Below are positions 42,878-51,918 of a stretch of 64,000 nt of DNA, piece after piece. The translations under genes were made by a program, and so were the position numbers. How positions within the stretch are numbered: position 1 is the first letter of the stretch; the number at the start of each line of letters is the position of its first letter. The notes beneath the pieces were generated by a model. It had not been told where the DNA came from and made no database searches. It saw nothing but the letters and a program-made list of their open reading frames with translations. This DNA is from Bacteroidota bacterium. Its GTDB lineage: Bacteria; Bacteroidota; Ignavibacteria; Kapaibacteriales; UBA2268. The stretch spans positions 124,001-188,000 of the forward strand of contig JAJXYC010000005.1 in the NCBI GenBank assembly GCA_021780815.1, read 5' to 3'.

Positions 42878-43834
42878 ATGATAGACGAAAGTAAAATAAA
42901 AAAGATACCAACAAGAATGGGATTTGGTGAGGGAGTAGTTGTACTAGGCGAGAGGAATCCAAATATTATAGTTCTTGGTGGAGACATCACAGGTTCGGTA
43001 ATGACTTCTTTATTTAAAGAAAAGTTCCCCGACAGATTTTTTTCTATTGGAATTGCAGAACAAAATGCAACAACAATAGCAGTAGGAATGGCTTTAAGTG
43101 GGAAAATTCCTTTTTTCTCAAGTTATAGTGCCTTTGCAGCATTTAGAAACGCAGACCAATTAAGAATATCAGTTGCTTATAATAATGCAAACGTAAAAAT
43201 CGGGGGTGGACATTCAGGAATTACTGTTGGTCCAGATGGAGCAACACACCAATCATTAGAAGAAGTTGCTTATTTAAGAACCTTGCCAAACATGACATTA
43301 ATTGTTCCCTCTGATTATAACGAAACAAAAAAAGCAACTATTGCCGCCGGAGAAATGAATGGACCTGTTTTTATTCGTTTCGGAAGGTCTGCTGTACCAT
43401 CTTTTACTGCGGATAACGATAAATTTGAAATTGGCAAAGCAAATATCTTAAAAGATGGTAACGATTTAGCCATTATTGCATCTGGCTTAACCGTGTGGGA
43501 AAGTCTTATGGCAGCACAAATGTTAGAAAATAATTTAGGTATTAAAGCAAGAGTTATTAATTTGCATACAATCAAACCAATTGATCAAGAGGTAATTGTC
43601 GCTGCTGCAAAGGACTGTGGTGCCATTGTTACTGCCGAAGAACACCAAATTCATGGTGGAATGGGGTCTGCTGTTGCGGAAGTTGTTGTTGCCAATTATC
43701 CTGTGCCGATGAAATTTATCGGAATTAATGATAGATTTGGATTAAGTGGCGAACCAGATGAATTAATTTCTTACTTTGGACTTGATAGAAATAGTATTTA
43801 TAACGCTGCCTTAGATATATTAAAAAGAAAATAA
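42878..43834 (+). CDS. Transketolase, C-terminal subunit
   Basis: Second half of the split transketolase (318 residues), carrying the pyrimidine-binding and C-terminal domains. Recognisable segments are TRMGFGEGVVVLGERNPNIIVLGGDI, FFSIGIAEQNATTIAVGMALSG, where the Glu activates ThDP, FAAFRNADQLRISVAYNNANV, and IGGGHSGITVGPDGATHQ. The end shows the transketolase C domain with VTAEEHQIHGGMGSAVAE. It pairs with the preceding gene in one transcript and is followed by the terminator at 43869. DXS-type (deoxyxylulose phosphate synthase) enzymes are related, but split subunits of this size are transketolase. Confidence 0.95.
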   Translation: MIDESKIKKIPTRMGFGEGVVVLGERNPNIIVLGGDITGSVMTSLFKEKFPDRFFSIGIAEQNATTIAVGMALSGKIPFFSSYSAFAAFRNADQLRISVAYNNANVKIGGGHSGITVGPDGATHQSLEEVAYLRTLPNMTLIVPSDYNETKKATIAAGEMNGPVFIRFGRSAVPSFTADNDKFEIGKANILKDGNDLAIIASGLTVWESLMAAQMLENNLGIKARVINLHTIKPIDQEVIVAAAKDCGAIVTAEEHQIHGGMGSAVAEVVVANYPVPMKFIGINDRFGLSGEPDELISYFGLDRNSIYNAALDILKRK

Positions 43835-43868
43835 ATTTACTTGTTACTTTATTACTTACATAAAAAAG

Positions 43869-43902
43869 AAGAGGCTGTTGAATTTTAAATTGACAGCCTC
43901 TT
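43869..43902. terminator. Terminator between split transketolase and the Spy-like lipoprotein
   Basis: AAGAGGCTGT pairs with ACAGCCTCTT around a 14-base A/T loop that can pair further. It lies between convergent genes, and its arms equal those at 36019. Confidence 0.9.
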
Positions 43903-43936
43903 TAAGTTTTTCTTAATTCTCAAAAATTTTATCAAA

Positions 43937-44590
43937 TCAACCGTTACCACCGGTAATTTTACTAATCCATTGTTGGAAAACTACTTTTTGATTAGAATTT
44001 AATAAAGCCATAATATCTTGTATCATTGTTTGAGTACAAGTTTTCAGAGCTTCTTTTAAAGTTGCATTTGCTCCTGATGTTTGAATTGATTGTCTTAATT
44101 GTTTGTTTAAAGCAGTAATTTCTTGATTGGCAGTCTTCCTATCAATAGCACCAGATTTAAGTTGTGTAATTATATCTTGCCTTTGTTGATTGAAACCAGA
44201 AATAATTGTTGTTATTTGTTGGAAATATGCTAACCGTGCAGCTTTTTCACAATCTTTATGATCTTGCATTATCACTTTGATTTCAGCAATTTGGTTAGCC
44301 GTTAAATTTAGTTTTGGAAAAATTTTACTAAAATCAAACATTGGCATTTTGCCCCCGAAAAGCATACCGCTATTTACAACTTCCGGGGTCATTTCATTTT
44401 GTATCGCAATTGGCTCATCTAATGTTGCATCTGATACTTGAATAGCATCAACATTAGTGCCAGCCGAAACATAGTTAAATTGGTCAGTATTCGTCGTAGG
44501 TGTAACTGAATTGTCCTTTGTGCAGGAACTTAGCCCGAAAACAAATGTTAGTGCAACAAGCACTACAAACATACTAATTGTTTTTTTCAT
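43937..44590 (-). CDS. Spy/CpxP-like lipoprotein with LTxxQ motif
   Basis: A 217-residue envelope lipoprotein. The start chosen at 44590 gives MKKTISMFVVLVALTFVFG, then LSSC, a clear lipobox, and GGAG lies 7 bases upstream. An in-frame ATG 13 codons earlier would bury the signal peptide. After a Thr/Asn-rich linker comes an alpha-helical domain with LNLTANQIAEIKVIM (the LTxxQ motif) and ALLNSNQKVVFQQW, as in the Spy/CpxP envelope chaperone group. Two Cys residues in the helical part (KDCEKAA and LKTCTQT) could form a disulfide. It probably buffers misfolded envelope proteins, but that is inferred from the motif only. It converges on the transketolase operon. Confidence 0.75.
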   Translation of the reverse strand: MKKTISMFVVLVALTFVFGLSSCTKDNSVTPTTNTDQFNYVSAGTNVDAIQVSDATLDEPIAIQNEMTPEVVNSGMLFGGKMPMFDFSKIFPKLNLTANQIAEIKVIMQDHKDCEKAARLAYFQQITTIISGFNQQRQDIITQLKSGAIDRKTANQEITALNKQLRQSIQTSGANATLKEALKTCTQTMIQDIMALLNSNQKVVFQQWISKITGGNG

Positions 44591-44663
44591 TTTAAACTCC
44601 ATTAATGAATGAATTCTAAATTTAGACATAAAAATTTTTATTTGGTTTAATTTTAAGTAAAAT

Positions 44664-45287
44664 TTATTTCAAAATTTGTCCAGTTTCATTAGCCCATAGC
44701 AATAAATCCAATTCTTCCACTTGCAAATTCAGTTTACTTGCGTAATTAATAAACGTTTCTTCAACTTCAATATACGTTTTTACACAGTTAATTTTAATGT
44801 CTTTTTCAATTAACCCTACTTGTTGCAAATGCTTTATTATATGTCTATCCAATATAGCAAGTCCAAAATAACCTATATTACGTAAAAAATGAGAGGCTTC
44901 TTTATAACCAAATCCTTTTACAATTTTTATTAAATCTTTTCTTTTCTCAATGTTTTTATTATTATTTTTGATAATTTCTAAAATATTTAAAAAATTTTGC
45001 TTATTGAATTCAATAAATTTTGCTTTATTATTGTGAAACCTAATATAATTATCGGGATTCCTCAATATACTTGAAATATTCATCTCATTATTATATAAAT
45101 CACCTTGCATCAATATTTTTTGAACTTTCAAAGCATTTTCAGCTTTGCTCATTGGGGTGCAAAGGCAGTATACCAATTCATAGAAATATTGTTCTTCAGG
45201 AACATTTTTAAATTCTTGCAATTTATTTTTTATTTCAAATTGTAATTTCTTGTATAAATCAATGATTTTCTGGTCTAATTTTATCAT
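44664..45287 (-). CDS. ogg: Ogg2-type 8-oxoguanine DNA glycosylase/lyase
   Basis: Base-excision repair enzyme of 207 residues from the HhH-GPD superfamily, of the short Ogg2 group best known in archaea. The helix-hairpin-helix and active site are compact: IVKGFGYKEASHFLRNIG carries the Schiff-base Lys129, and LAILDRHIIKHL the catalytic Asp147. The N-terminal helices (EEQYFYELVYCLCTPMSKAE) match the family. The C-terminus ends near ELDLLLWANETGQILK, where the Trp helps bind the base. It excises 8-oxoguanine and cleaves the strand by beta-elimination. It is divergent from the flavodoxin gene, with a TAATTTTG promoter box upstream at 45313. Confidence 0.9.
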   Translation of the reverse strand: MIKLDQKIIDLYKKLQFEIKNKLQEFKNVPEEQYFYELVYCLCTPMSKAENALKVQKILMQGDLYNNEMNISSILRNPDNYIRFHNNKAKFIEFNKQNFLNILEIIKNNNKNIEKRKDLIKIVKGFGYKEASHFLRNIGYFGLAILDRHIIKHLQQVGLIEKDIKINCVKTYIEVEETFINYASKLNLQVEELDLLLWANETGQILK

Positions 45288-45312
45288 AATTTTAAAATAT
45301 TTGAAACATTTA

Positions 45313-45320
45313 CAAAATTA
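45313..45320 (-). promoter_or_regulatory. Putative -7 box (TAATTTTG) for the ogg gene
   Basis: On the minus strand TTTAATTTTGTAAATG lies 26 bases before the DNA glycosylase start. It matches TAnnTTTG and repeats the gdhA upstream sequence almost exactly. Confidence 0.45.
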
Positions 45321-45352
45321 AAGACGTAATTAAATTATTTTATAGGTAATCT

Positions 45353-45838
45353 ATGAAAATCATTATTGCTTATTCATCTAAATATGGAACAACAAAAAAA
45401 GTTGCAGAACAAATTTCTCAATCTTTATCTAATCATCAAGCAGAAGTCTCTGATTTTAAATCTATTACTTCCGACAAATTAGCGAAATCTGATTTTGTTG
45501 TATTAGGAACTTCAATTCATATTGGAAAATCATCAAAAAGTTTTATTGAATTTTGCAACAACAATATTGAAACTTTGCTATCAAAGAAACTTGGATTATT
45601 TATGTGTGGTTTAGAAAAAGAAAAATTTGCAGAAGAATTTGCCAAAGCTTTCCCAAAAGAATTGATTAATCACTCATCAATTAATTTAATTGCTGGTGGT
45701 GAAATCATTTATAACAAGTTAAATTTTTTAGAAAGAATTATTCTACAAAAAATGAAGGGAGTAACAACAGATATTGTAGAATTAAATGAAACCGAAATAG
45801 TACAATTTGCTGAAAAGATAAATAAAATCTCTTTATAA
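45353..45838 (+). CDS. Flavodoxin-domain protein (HemG-like)
   Basis: FMN-binding protein of 161 residues. The N-terminus YSSKYGTTKKVAEQIS (near 6-21) is the flavodoxin phosphate loop, and VVLGTSIHIGKSSKSFIEFC follows (near 50). The pattern is that of the Flavodoxin_5 group, which includes menaquinone-dependent protoporphyrinogen oxidase HemG. The central part LGLFMCGLEKEKFAEEFAKAFP is also typical. It could oxidise protoporphyrinogen in haem synthesis or shuttle electrons, but no haem gene lies nearby. A weak GG precedes the ATG. Its end overlaps the rhomboid gene by six bases, converging. Confidence 0.85.
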   Translation: MKIIIAYSSKYGTTKKVAEQISQSLSNHQAEVSDFKSITSDKLAKSDFVVLGTSIHIGKSSKSFIEFCNNNIETLLSKKLGLFMCGLEKEKFAEEFAKAFPKELINHSSINLIAGGEIIYNKLNFLERIILQKMKGVTTDIVELNETEIVQFAEKINKISL

Positions 45839-46837
45839 TCTTTTGCTAAGCTCAGTTAATATACGTTTTTCCTTTTCAGTTAAACTTTGATATCCTTGCA
45901 AGCTAATTTTATCAAGTATTTCATCAATTTTTCGTTGAGTAATTTCTTCACCTTCTATAATCACACTGGAAGAATTTCTTGATGAAGGCTTTGATTCTTC
46001 TTCAACTTCAAAGTATCTTTTTTGAGTTGGGTTTTGTTCAGGCTTTTGCCAAGAAACATTGAAATAACGTGGGTCTTGCTTTTGTTGTCTAAAAGATTGA
46101 GAATAAAAGTCATTAACAGCGTTACTGTGCCTTTTTCGTGGTGAAAACAGTTTAATCAAAAATGGCATTAATTTCGTTTTGTCTCCAAATAAAATTAAAA
46201 GTAATCCAGTCAGGGCGCCACCAAGGTGAGCAAAGTGTGCAACTCCATCGCCGCCTGAAATTCCCGAAAATAATTCTATACCAGCAAAAATAATCACAAA
46301 GAATTTAGCAGGAATAGGAATAAAGAAAGGGAACATAAAAATTGGTCGGTTGGGGAAAGTCATTCCAAATGCAAGTAAAATACCATAAATAGCACCAGAA
46401 GCACCAATTGTTGGTCCAACTGGACCAAATAAAGGACTAATAAACAATTGACAAATTCCAGCACCAATTCCTGATAATAAATAATATATTAAAAATCTTG
46501 TACTACCCCACTGATTTTCTAATTCCATCCCAAACATCCATAAAGCAAACATATTGAAAAACAAATGCCAAAGACCACCATGTAAAAATTGATATGTAAT
46601 TAATTGCCATACCCAAAAGTTACTACCACCAAATACTCCATATGCCCCAGTAAATATCGGTTGCAAAGCGAAATATTCTATTATCAGTCTACCAACCGAA
46701 ATACCGCCTATTGTTATATAGTCAAGGAAAAAAAATTGCAATACAAATATAACAATATTAATTAACAATATATATTTTAAAATAGGCGGTAAAACTGAAT
46801 TAAAAAAACCTCCGCCAAAACCTCTATTATTTGCCAT
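45833..46837 (-). CDS. Rhomboid-family intramembrane serine protease
   Basis: Membrane protein of 334 residues with six to seven helices. Rhomboid landmarks are HGGLWHLFFNMFALWMFG (near 86-103, including His91 and Asn95), the catalytic Ser147 in TIGASGAIYGILLAFG, and the catalytic His204 in HFAHLGGALTG. After the membrane domain comes a soluble tail of about 110 residues, Gln/Ser-rich. It ends with IDEILDKISLQGYQSLTEKE, a small C-terminal domain seen in Bacteroidota rhomboids. It cleaves transmembrane segments of unknown clients. It is transcribed after the LpxH-like gene (106-base gap) and converges with the flavodoxin gene. Confidence 0.92.
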   Translation of the reverse strand: MANNRGFGGGFFNSVLPPILKYILLINIVIFVLQFFFLDYITIGGISVGRLIIEYFALQPIFTGAYGVFGGSNFWVWQLITYQFLHGGLWHLFFNMFALWMFGMELENQWGSTRFLIYYLLSGIGAGICQLFISPLFGPVGPTIGASGAIYGILLAFGMTFPNRPIFMFPFFIPIPAKFFVIIFAGIELFSGISGGDGVAHFAHLGGALTGLLLILFGDKTKLMPFLIKLFSPRKRHSNAVNDFYSQSFRQQKQDPRYFNVSWQKPEQNPTQKRYFEVEEESKPSSRNSSSVIIEGEEITQRKIDEILDKISLQGYQSLTEKEKRILTELSKRL

Positions 46838-46943
46838 TTTAAACTTTTAAATAATTATACATTATTTTAATTGACGAAATTATTCATTTGCAATTGCTTT
46901 TCGATGAGAATTAGAGTTGGATAAATATTTAATACAGAAAACT

Positions 46944-47687
46944 TCAAATCTTTGCATTATTGATTAAAAAGTCTTGAACTTTAATTAAAATCAGTTCTTT
47001 ACCATCAAATCTGGCAAAATATGGAACTTTAATCCAGTCCCCTAAATTAACATAAAATCCTGTATTATGTTGAGTCAATTCTAATTTATGACTATGCCCC
47101 ATTACAACAAAATCAAATCCATTATCAATTGTTTTAAAGGCAAAATCCTTTTGACCATCTGTTTCTCCATAATTTTTCTTATCAGTATAATGCCTGCTCT
47201 TCCTTGAGCTTCCACTTGCTAACCAAATCCCAAAATCAGGATGAAGAAGTCTGTAAATTTTTTGATTAAGTTTACTTCTCAATATTTTCTTTAATATCTT
47301 GTACCCAGTATCATTGTAACCTTTTCCATCGCCATGAGATAAGTAAAATTTTTTGTTATTTAAATTAACTTGAATATCATTATGATAAATTTTAATATCT
47401 AATTCTTCGCTAAAAAAAGTGTAATGTCCAAAATCATGATTCCCTATTAAATACGCAATTTCAATGCCTTCATGTTTTAATTCTAATAGTTTTGCTAATG
47501 TTCTTACAAAATCTTTCGGAATAACAGTCTTATAATCAAACCAATAATCAAATAAATCTCCTACTATAAAAAGTTTTTCAGCATCTGCTTTTATTTTATC
47601 TAAAAATAAAATAAGCATATCTTCAAGTTCTTTGTTCTCATTTTTTGGTTTAAATCCAAGATGAACATCAGAAATAAAATATATCAT
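46944..47687 (-). CDS. LpxH-like UDP-2,3-diacylglucosamine pyrophosphatase
   Basis: Metallophosphatase of 247 residues. Metal-binding motifs are complete: ISDVHLG (Asp7, His9), GDLFDYWFD, LIGNHDFG, LSHGDGK, and MGHSHKLEL near residue 191. The YWFD extension and the region around SHGDGKGYND match LpxH/LpxH2-type enzymes that cleave UDP-diacylglucosamine in lipid A synthesis. This fits the LPS context (lptD and glmS elsewhere in the window). It starts 11 bases after the GH57 stop, so the two are co-transcribed. A generic calcineurin-like phosphatase is the alternative. Confidence 0.85.
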   Translation of the reverse strand: MIYFISDVHLGFKPKNENKELEDMLILFLDKIKADAEKLFIVGDLFDYWFDYKTVIPKDFVRTLAKLLELKHEGIEIAYLIGNHDFGHYTFFSEELDIKIYHNDIQVNLNNKKFYLSHGDGKGYNDTGYKILKKILRSKLNQKIYRLLHPDFGIWLASGSSRKSRHYTDKKNYGETDGQKDFAFKTIDNGFDFVVMGHSHKLELTQHNTGFYVNLGDWIKVPYFARFDGKELILIKVQDFLINNAKI

Positions 47688-47698
47688 AGGTGTTTTAA

Positions 47699-49768
47699 TT
47701 AAAGTAGTTTGAAATCAAGATTTTCTTCAGTTGTTTTACTATTAGTTAAATCAATCATCTTTACATTTAAATTCATAATTTTTTCATTAGAATATTCTTC
47801 AAAAGGAATTCTTACTACTGCAATTTTCCCAATGGAAAAAGAATAACCATCATACATCCCTTCATTTTTAGATTTAATTGAAATACCAGTTGAATCAAAT
47901 TGTAAAATAACATTGCCTTTTGCAATATCAATTGTTATAATTTTGTTATGTATAGTTTTCCAAAAATCCTCAATTTTAAAGAATAAGAAATGTTCATCAT
48001 TACCGAAAAAGATTTTTGTTGCATACAAACCAATCTGATGCATAGTAGAAAACGAAGGTGAAAAAGAAAAATTACCTGAGTTTTCCCAAGCAATATTACT
48101 ATCCTCTTTTCCATCAATAGCAGGAGAAATCCTCGTTTTAGGTAAAGTGATGTTTGATTGTGCAGTTTTAGGAATAGGCAAAAATACTTCTTCTGGTATG
48201 CTCTCTCCCATTAAATCGTATAAATTTTTAATATGCCACCGAAAAAGTACATCAAAATCTTCTTTATTTTCTGCATTATGTTCAGGTCCGTACCACCAAA
48301 ACCAATCAGAACCTTCCGCAATATATAATTCATTGTAAATTTTTTCACAAAGTTCTTTGCTAAAAGAAGATTTTTGTTGCTCAAATTTCTGCCGAACTTT
48401 ACTTAACATATTCCACGCTTCAATATCGTCATTGTGTCCTATCCAAATATTAAAATTACCATCAATCCAAGAACCAGATCTGATTGAGCTCATTTTTTGT
48501 AAAAACTCATTTGAACCATCTTCGGCAGCCTCATCAAGAAAACAAGTTTGTAATTCAGGAGTGTTCAAAATAAGTGAATACAAAGCCCTTTGAAAATCAG
48601 ACCCATTTTTAGGATAATATTCCCAACAATTTTCACCATCTAAAATAATTGATACAATTGCTGAATCTAATGCTTTTTCCTCTAAATTATTAATAATTGT
48701 AGTTCTAATTTTAAGCAATAAATCAACAAAGTCTTTAGCCGCGTCGTGAGGATTCCAATTAGAATAAACGAAGCCAATCTTATCTGATAAAGTGTGGTCT
48801 CTGAAAAATATTGTTATTTCGCCATCTTTACTTGCATATTTCCTTGGGAAGAATTTTTCCAAATAAGTTTTTGGATATTCCGATGCAAACAAAACTGCTT
48901 CGTCAGAAGCAATCCATTTTACTTTATTTTTTATAAATAATTTAATAGATTCATTTGAAATTGAACCTTCACTAGGCCAAAACCCTTTTACTAATGAACC
49001 GAACTCTTTTTGATAAAAATCAATAGACATCTGTATTTGTTGATTAGCATCTTCGGGATATAAAAATTGTGGATTGCAAGATGGATTCATCGGATTTGCT
49101 TCTTTGGCAATTTCACTATTGCATAATAAAGGTAATATTGGATGATAATACGGAGTTGTAGAAATTGAAACCTGACCTAATTCGATTAAATTATTAAACA
49201 ACACTTTTATGTTCTTTATTATTTCAAGATGAAAATCTAATAAAAGCATTTTTTCTTTTTCAGTAAATTTGCAACCTTTATTAAATAATCTTTTTGCAAA
49301 TGGAGTAGTTTTTGAGAACTCACCCAACCAAGTTAAATTATACCAAACTTGCAAATCAAGCCAATCTTGTTCTACAAGTAAATTGACTGCATCTATCTTC
49401 TTTGATTTTTCAAATAATTCATTATATCTTGGATAAGGTCTTATCATATTGTTTTCATTGCAAAGAAAAAATGATTTCAAAATTTGAATTTTTTGTTCTT
49501 CATTTAGATCTTTTGCCGGGATTTTTGTAAGTTTTTGAATTGTATCTTCAACAGACCTATCTATATACTTTTCTAATTGTAAAAACAAAGAAGGAACAAT
49601 GTTATAAGTTTTTTTAATTTTGGGAAACTCATGCAAAAGCAAAGGCAAATCATAATAATCTTTAACAGCGTGTAATCTTACCCAAGGTAAAATAAATTCA
49701 CCATCTTTTTCATAGTATGGTTGATGGTTATGCCATAAAAATGCTATTCTTAAAGGTTTATTACTCAT
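47699..49768 (-). CDS. Glycoside hydrolase family 57 protein
   Basis: Cytoplasmic alpha-glucan-active enzyme of 689 residues; no signal peptide is present. The GH57 barrel spans about 1-400: IAFLWHNHQPYY near 8-19, the likely nucleophile Glu in GFWPSEGSIS near 270, VKWIASDEAVLF, and a second catalytic-type segment ILDGENCWEYYP near 378. A helical domain follows, with EGSDWFWWYGPEHN, and then a C-terminal beta-sandwich of about 160 residues (from ISPAIDGKEDSN). Family members include alpha-amylase, 4-alpha-glucanotransferase and branching enzyme; this layout is closest to putative alpha-amylase/amylopullulanase forms. It lies between a sugar-binding lipoprotein and lpxH on one strand. Confidence 0.9.
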   Translation of the reverse strand: MSNKPLRIAFLWHNHQPYYEKDGEFILPWVRLHAVKDYYDLPLLLHEFPKIKKTYNIVPSLFLQLEKYIDRSVEDTIQKLTKIPAKDLNEEQKIQILKSFFLCNENNMIRPYPRYNELFEKSKKIDAVNLLVEQDWLDLQVWYNLTWLGEFSKTTPFAKRLFNKGCKFTEKEKMLLLDFHLEIIKNIKVLFNNLIELGQVSISTTPYYHPILPLLCNSEIAKEANPMNPSCNPQFLYPEDANQQIQMSIDFYQKEFGSLVKGFWPSEGSISNESIKLFIKNKVKWIASDEAVLFASEYPKTYLEKFFPRKYASKDGEITIFFRDHTLSDKIGFVYSNWNPHDAAKDFVDLLLKIRTTIINNLEEKALDSAIVSIILDGENCWEYYPKNGSDFQRALYSLILNTPELQTCFLDEAAEDGSNEFLQKMSSIRSGSWIDGNFNIWIGHNDDIEAWNMLSKVRQKFEQQKSSFSKELCEKIYNELYIAEGSDWFWWYGPEHNAENKEDFDVLFRWHIKNLYDLMGESIPEEVFLPIPKTAQSNITLPKTRISPAIDGKEDSNIAWENSGNFSFSPSFSTMHQIGLYATKIFFGNDEHFLFFKIEDFWKTIHNKIITIDIAKGNVILQFDSTGISIKSKNEGMYDGYSFSIGKIAVVRIPFEEYSNEKIMNLNVKMIDLTNSKTTEENLDFKLL

Positions 49769-49805
49769 TTTTTTTATAAATTAATCAATAAATTAAGAAA
49801 TATTT

Positions 49806-51035
49806 TTAATTTCTAATTAAAAGTAATGCTTTATTTTGAGCATTTTCAAGAGCTTGTGCTGGAGTTAATTCTCCATAAACAGCTTTAACAACTGCGTCTT
49901 CAATTACCTGTTCTATATCAAGCCATTTTGGGTTCACAGGTGTCATCTTTGCTGATTTTAATTGTTCGGCAAACACCATACGCAAAGGATGTTGTAAATA
50001 AAATGGTGATTGATAATAATTTTTATCAGCTGGGAATCCTGCTTCAGTAATTTTTTTACAAAACTCTATTGCATTTTTTCCAGATGTTAAAAAAGATATG
50101 AACTTTTTAGACAAATCGTATTTTTTGCTTTTTGCATTCATAGCAATATATTCACCGCCAGCAAAAGAAATACCATCTTTGCCATTGACCTTTGGAATCA
50201 AGCAAATACCAAAATTTAAATTTGGATTTTCATTTTTTATTTTATCTAACAACCAACCACCTGAAATCCAATATGCAATTTTCCCTTGTGTGAAAGCAGC
50301 ATCTATTTGCCTTTGAGTTTCTAAAAACCCATTACGGGCTAGATCTACATACAAAGATAATGCTTCAATATTTTGAGGTGAATTAATCACAAGAGTTCCT
50401 GTGCTATCAAATATGTCGCCACCATTTGACCAAAAAAATGTAACTATTTTTTTATACGATCTATGCGAATCATTCCCATTAGCTCCAAACGCATATACAT
50501 CTTTTAAGGAATTAATTGCAGCAGCTTGGCTTAGAATCTCATTAAATGAATCGGGAACCTTAGGTTCAATTTTTGCCCTTTTTAAAATATCTTTATTATA
50601 AAATAGCACTCTTGTATCTACCACCCAAGGTACTGCATATAAATTATTATTCCAAAGTGCAGGTGCTTGACTAAAATCAAGGAAATTGGAAAAGTTCATT
50701 GAATCTTTATTTAATTCCTTCAAAACTCCAGCTGATGAAAATTGAGCAACCCAATCAGAACCTAATTCTAAAACATCAGGTGCAGTTTCAGAATTAAAAG
50801 CTGCCATCAATTTTGTTTTACCATCATTCCAACTTAATTCTGTCATTTCTACTTTACAATGGTTTTCTTTTTCGAAAACTTGAATTATTGAATCCAAAGC
50901 TTTCTTTTGATTCGGCTCACTCCAAAAATGCCAAAATGTTATCGTGTCTGCTTTATCGCTTTTATCACAACTTTGATTTGTTAATAAAAATGAAAGTAAA
51001 ATTAAAAATACAAAATAATGAAGAATTTTTTTCAT
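49806..51035 (-). CDS. Sugar ABC-transporter substrate-binding lipoprotein
   Basis: Periplasmic-binding-protein family 1 member of 409 residues (MalE/UgpB type). A signal peptide ends in LLTNQSC, a lipobox-like site, so the protein is lipid-anchored. The mature part begins TITFWHFWSEPNQKKALDSI. Further on come MAAFNSETAPDVLELGSDW, YAVPWVVDTRVLFYNKDIL and WLLDKIKNENPNLNFG. These match the family-1 binding fold for oligosaccharides. No permease or ATPase gene is adjacent, so it is an orphan or works with transporter genes elsewhere. It is 37 bases upstream of the GH57 gene on the same strand, which suggests an alpha-glucan or maltooligosaccharide ligand. Confidence 0.88.
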   Translation of the reverse strand: MKKILHYFVFLILLSFLLTNQSCDKSDKADTITFWHFWSEPNQKKALDSIIQVFEKENHCKVEMTELSWNDGKTKLMAAFNSETAPDVLELGSDWVAQFSSAGVLKELNKDSMNFSNFLDFSQAPALWNNNLYAVPWVVDTRVLFYNKDILKRAKIEPKVPDSFNEILSQAAAINSLKDVYAFGANGNDSHRSYKKIVTFFWSNGGDIFDSTGTLVINSPQNIEALSLYVDLARNGFLETQRQIDAAFTQGKIAYWISGGWLLDKIKNENPNLNFGICLIPKVNGKDGISFAGGEYIAMNAKSKKYDLSKKFISFLTSGKNAIEFCKKITEAGFPADKNYYQSPFYLQHPLRMVFAEQLKSAKMTPVNPKWLDIEQVIEDAVVKAVYGELTPAQALENAQNKALLLIRN

Positions 51036-51091
51036 TTTGTCCTTTTAAAAAAATCAAAAATATTGATTTTTTTTGTTTAAACTGCAAAGTT

Positions 51092-51121
51092 AAAATATTA
51101 TTATTTAAAATATTATTATTT
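51092..51121. repeat. Two 15-bp tandem repeats
   Basis: AAAATATTATTATTT is present twice in a row in the spacer between the HAD phosphatase and the sugar-binding lipoprotein genes. It probably lies in the promoter region of the lipoprotein gene; functional meaning is uncertain. Confidence 0.8.
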
Positions 51122-51143
51122 AAAATTTGATATAAACAAATTA

Positions 51144-51878
51144 TCATTCTATTTCGTAAGCTCTTTTTCTGTTCAATTGAGCTTGGTAACGATTACGTAA
51201 TTTATTACTATTTAGCAATTTTTCTAAGATTCTTTTTACTTCAAAAAAAGATTTATAGCTAAAATGAGGTATCCTGTTGACACTACAATAACTAGCTAAA
51301 TAATCTTTTGCAAAGACTATATCGCAATAATTTGCCGCACAACTGTCTGAAAATCCATCTCCAATATAAACCACAATCGCATCCTCTGGTAATTGACTTA
51401 ATATTATATTCCTTTTGCACACTGCAGAAATACATTCTTCACAATTTTCATTTGCAAATGGGAAAACTGGAATATATTTATTCTCCTGAAAAATGATTTT
51501 ATTTGAAAATAAACTCAAATTATTTAAATTAAAATACTTAAGAAATGGATTAACTATTTCTGCAAAGTTATCAGTAATAATTGTGAAAGGGAAATTGTTT
51601 TCGTAGCAAAAAGAAAGAAAATCACTAAAATAATAATCTATACCTTGCTTTGCAATAAATTGATTTATGGGTTCCCCAAAAAAATCTAACGGTAATGCTT
51701 TGCAAAACTCCTGCCAATATTCAAAAATTGTAATTTTTTTCTCTTTTAATTGAGATAGATAATGTTCATAATTCCCAAATAATTTAAAAATTTCATCTGT
51801 TAAATCTTTTTCTGTAATAGTAGCATCAAAATCTGAAAAAATTATTATAGGATTCAAATTTTTTTTGTAATTTGCCAT
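51144..51878 (-). CDS. HAD-superfamily phosphatase, MtnX/phosphoserine-phosphatase-like
   Basis: Haloacid-dehalogenase-type phosphatase of 244 residues. Motif I is FSDFDATITEKD, with nucleophile Asp16 and general acid Asp18. A helical cap follows (LFGNYEHYLSQLKEKKITIFEYW). Motif II is FTIITDNF, and motifs III/IV are VVYIGDGFSDSCAA. A Cys cluster (NCEECISAVC) lies before motif III. The closest recognisable groups are MtnX of methionine salvage and phosphoserine phosphatase SerB. No methionine-salvage gene is near, so the substrate is open. It precedes the sugar-binding lipoprotein gene by 108 bases and is divergent from the outer-membrane protein gene. Confidence 0.82.
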   Translation of the reverse strand: MANYKKNLNPIIIFSDFDATITEKDLTDEIFKLFGNYEHYLSQLKEKKITIFEYWQEFCKALPLDFFGEPINQFIAKQGIDYYFSDFLSFCYENNFPFTIITDNFAEIVNPFLKYFNLNNLSLFSNKIIFQENKYIPVFPFANENCEECISAVCKRNIILSQLPEDAIVVYIGDGFSDSCAANYCDIVFAKDYLASYCSVNRIPHFSYKSFFEVKRILEKLLNSNKLRNRYQAQLNRKRAYEIE

Positions 51879-51918
51879 AATTAAATTATTATTTTGTAAA
51901 ACAAAAATAAAAAGTAAA

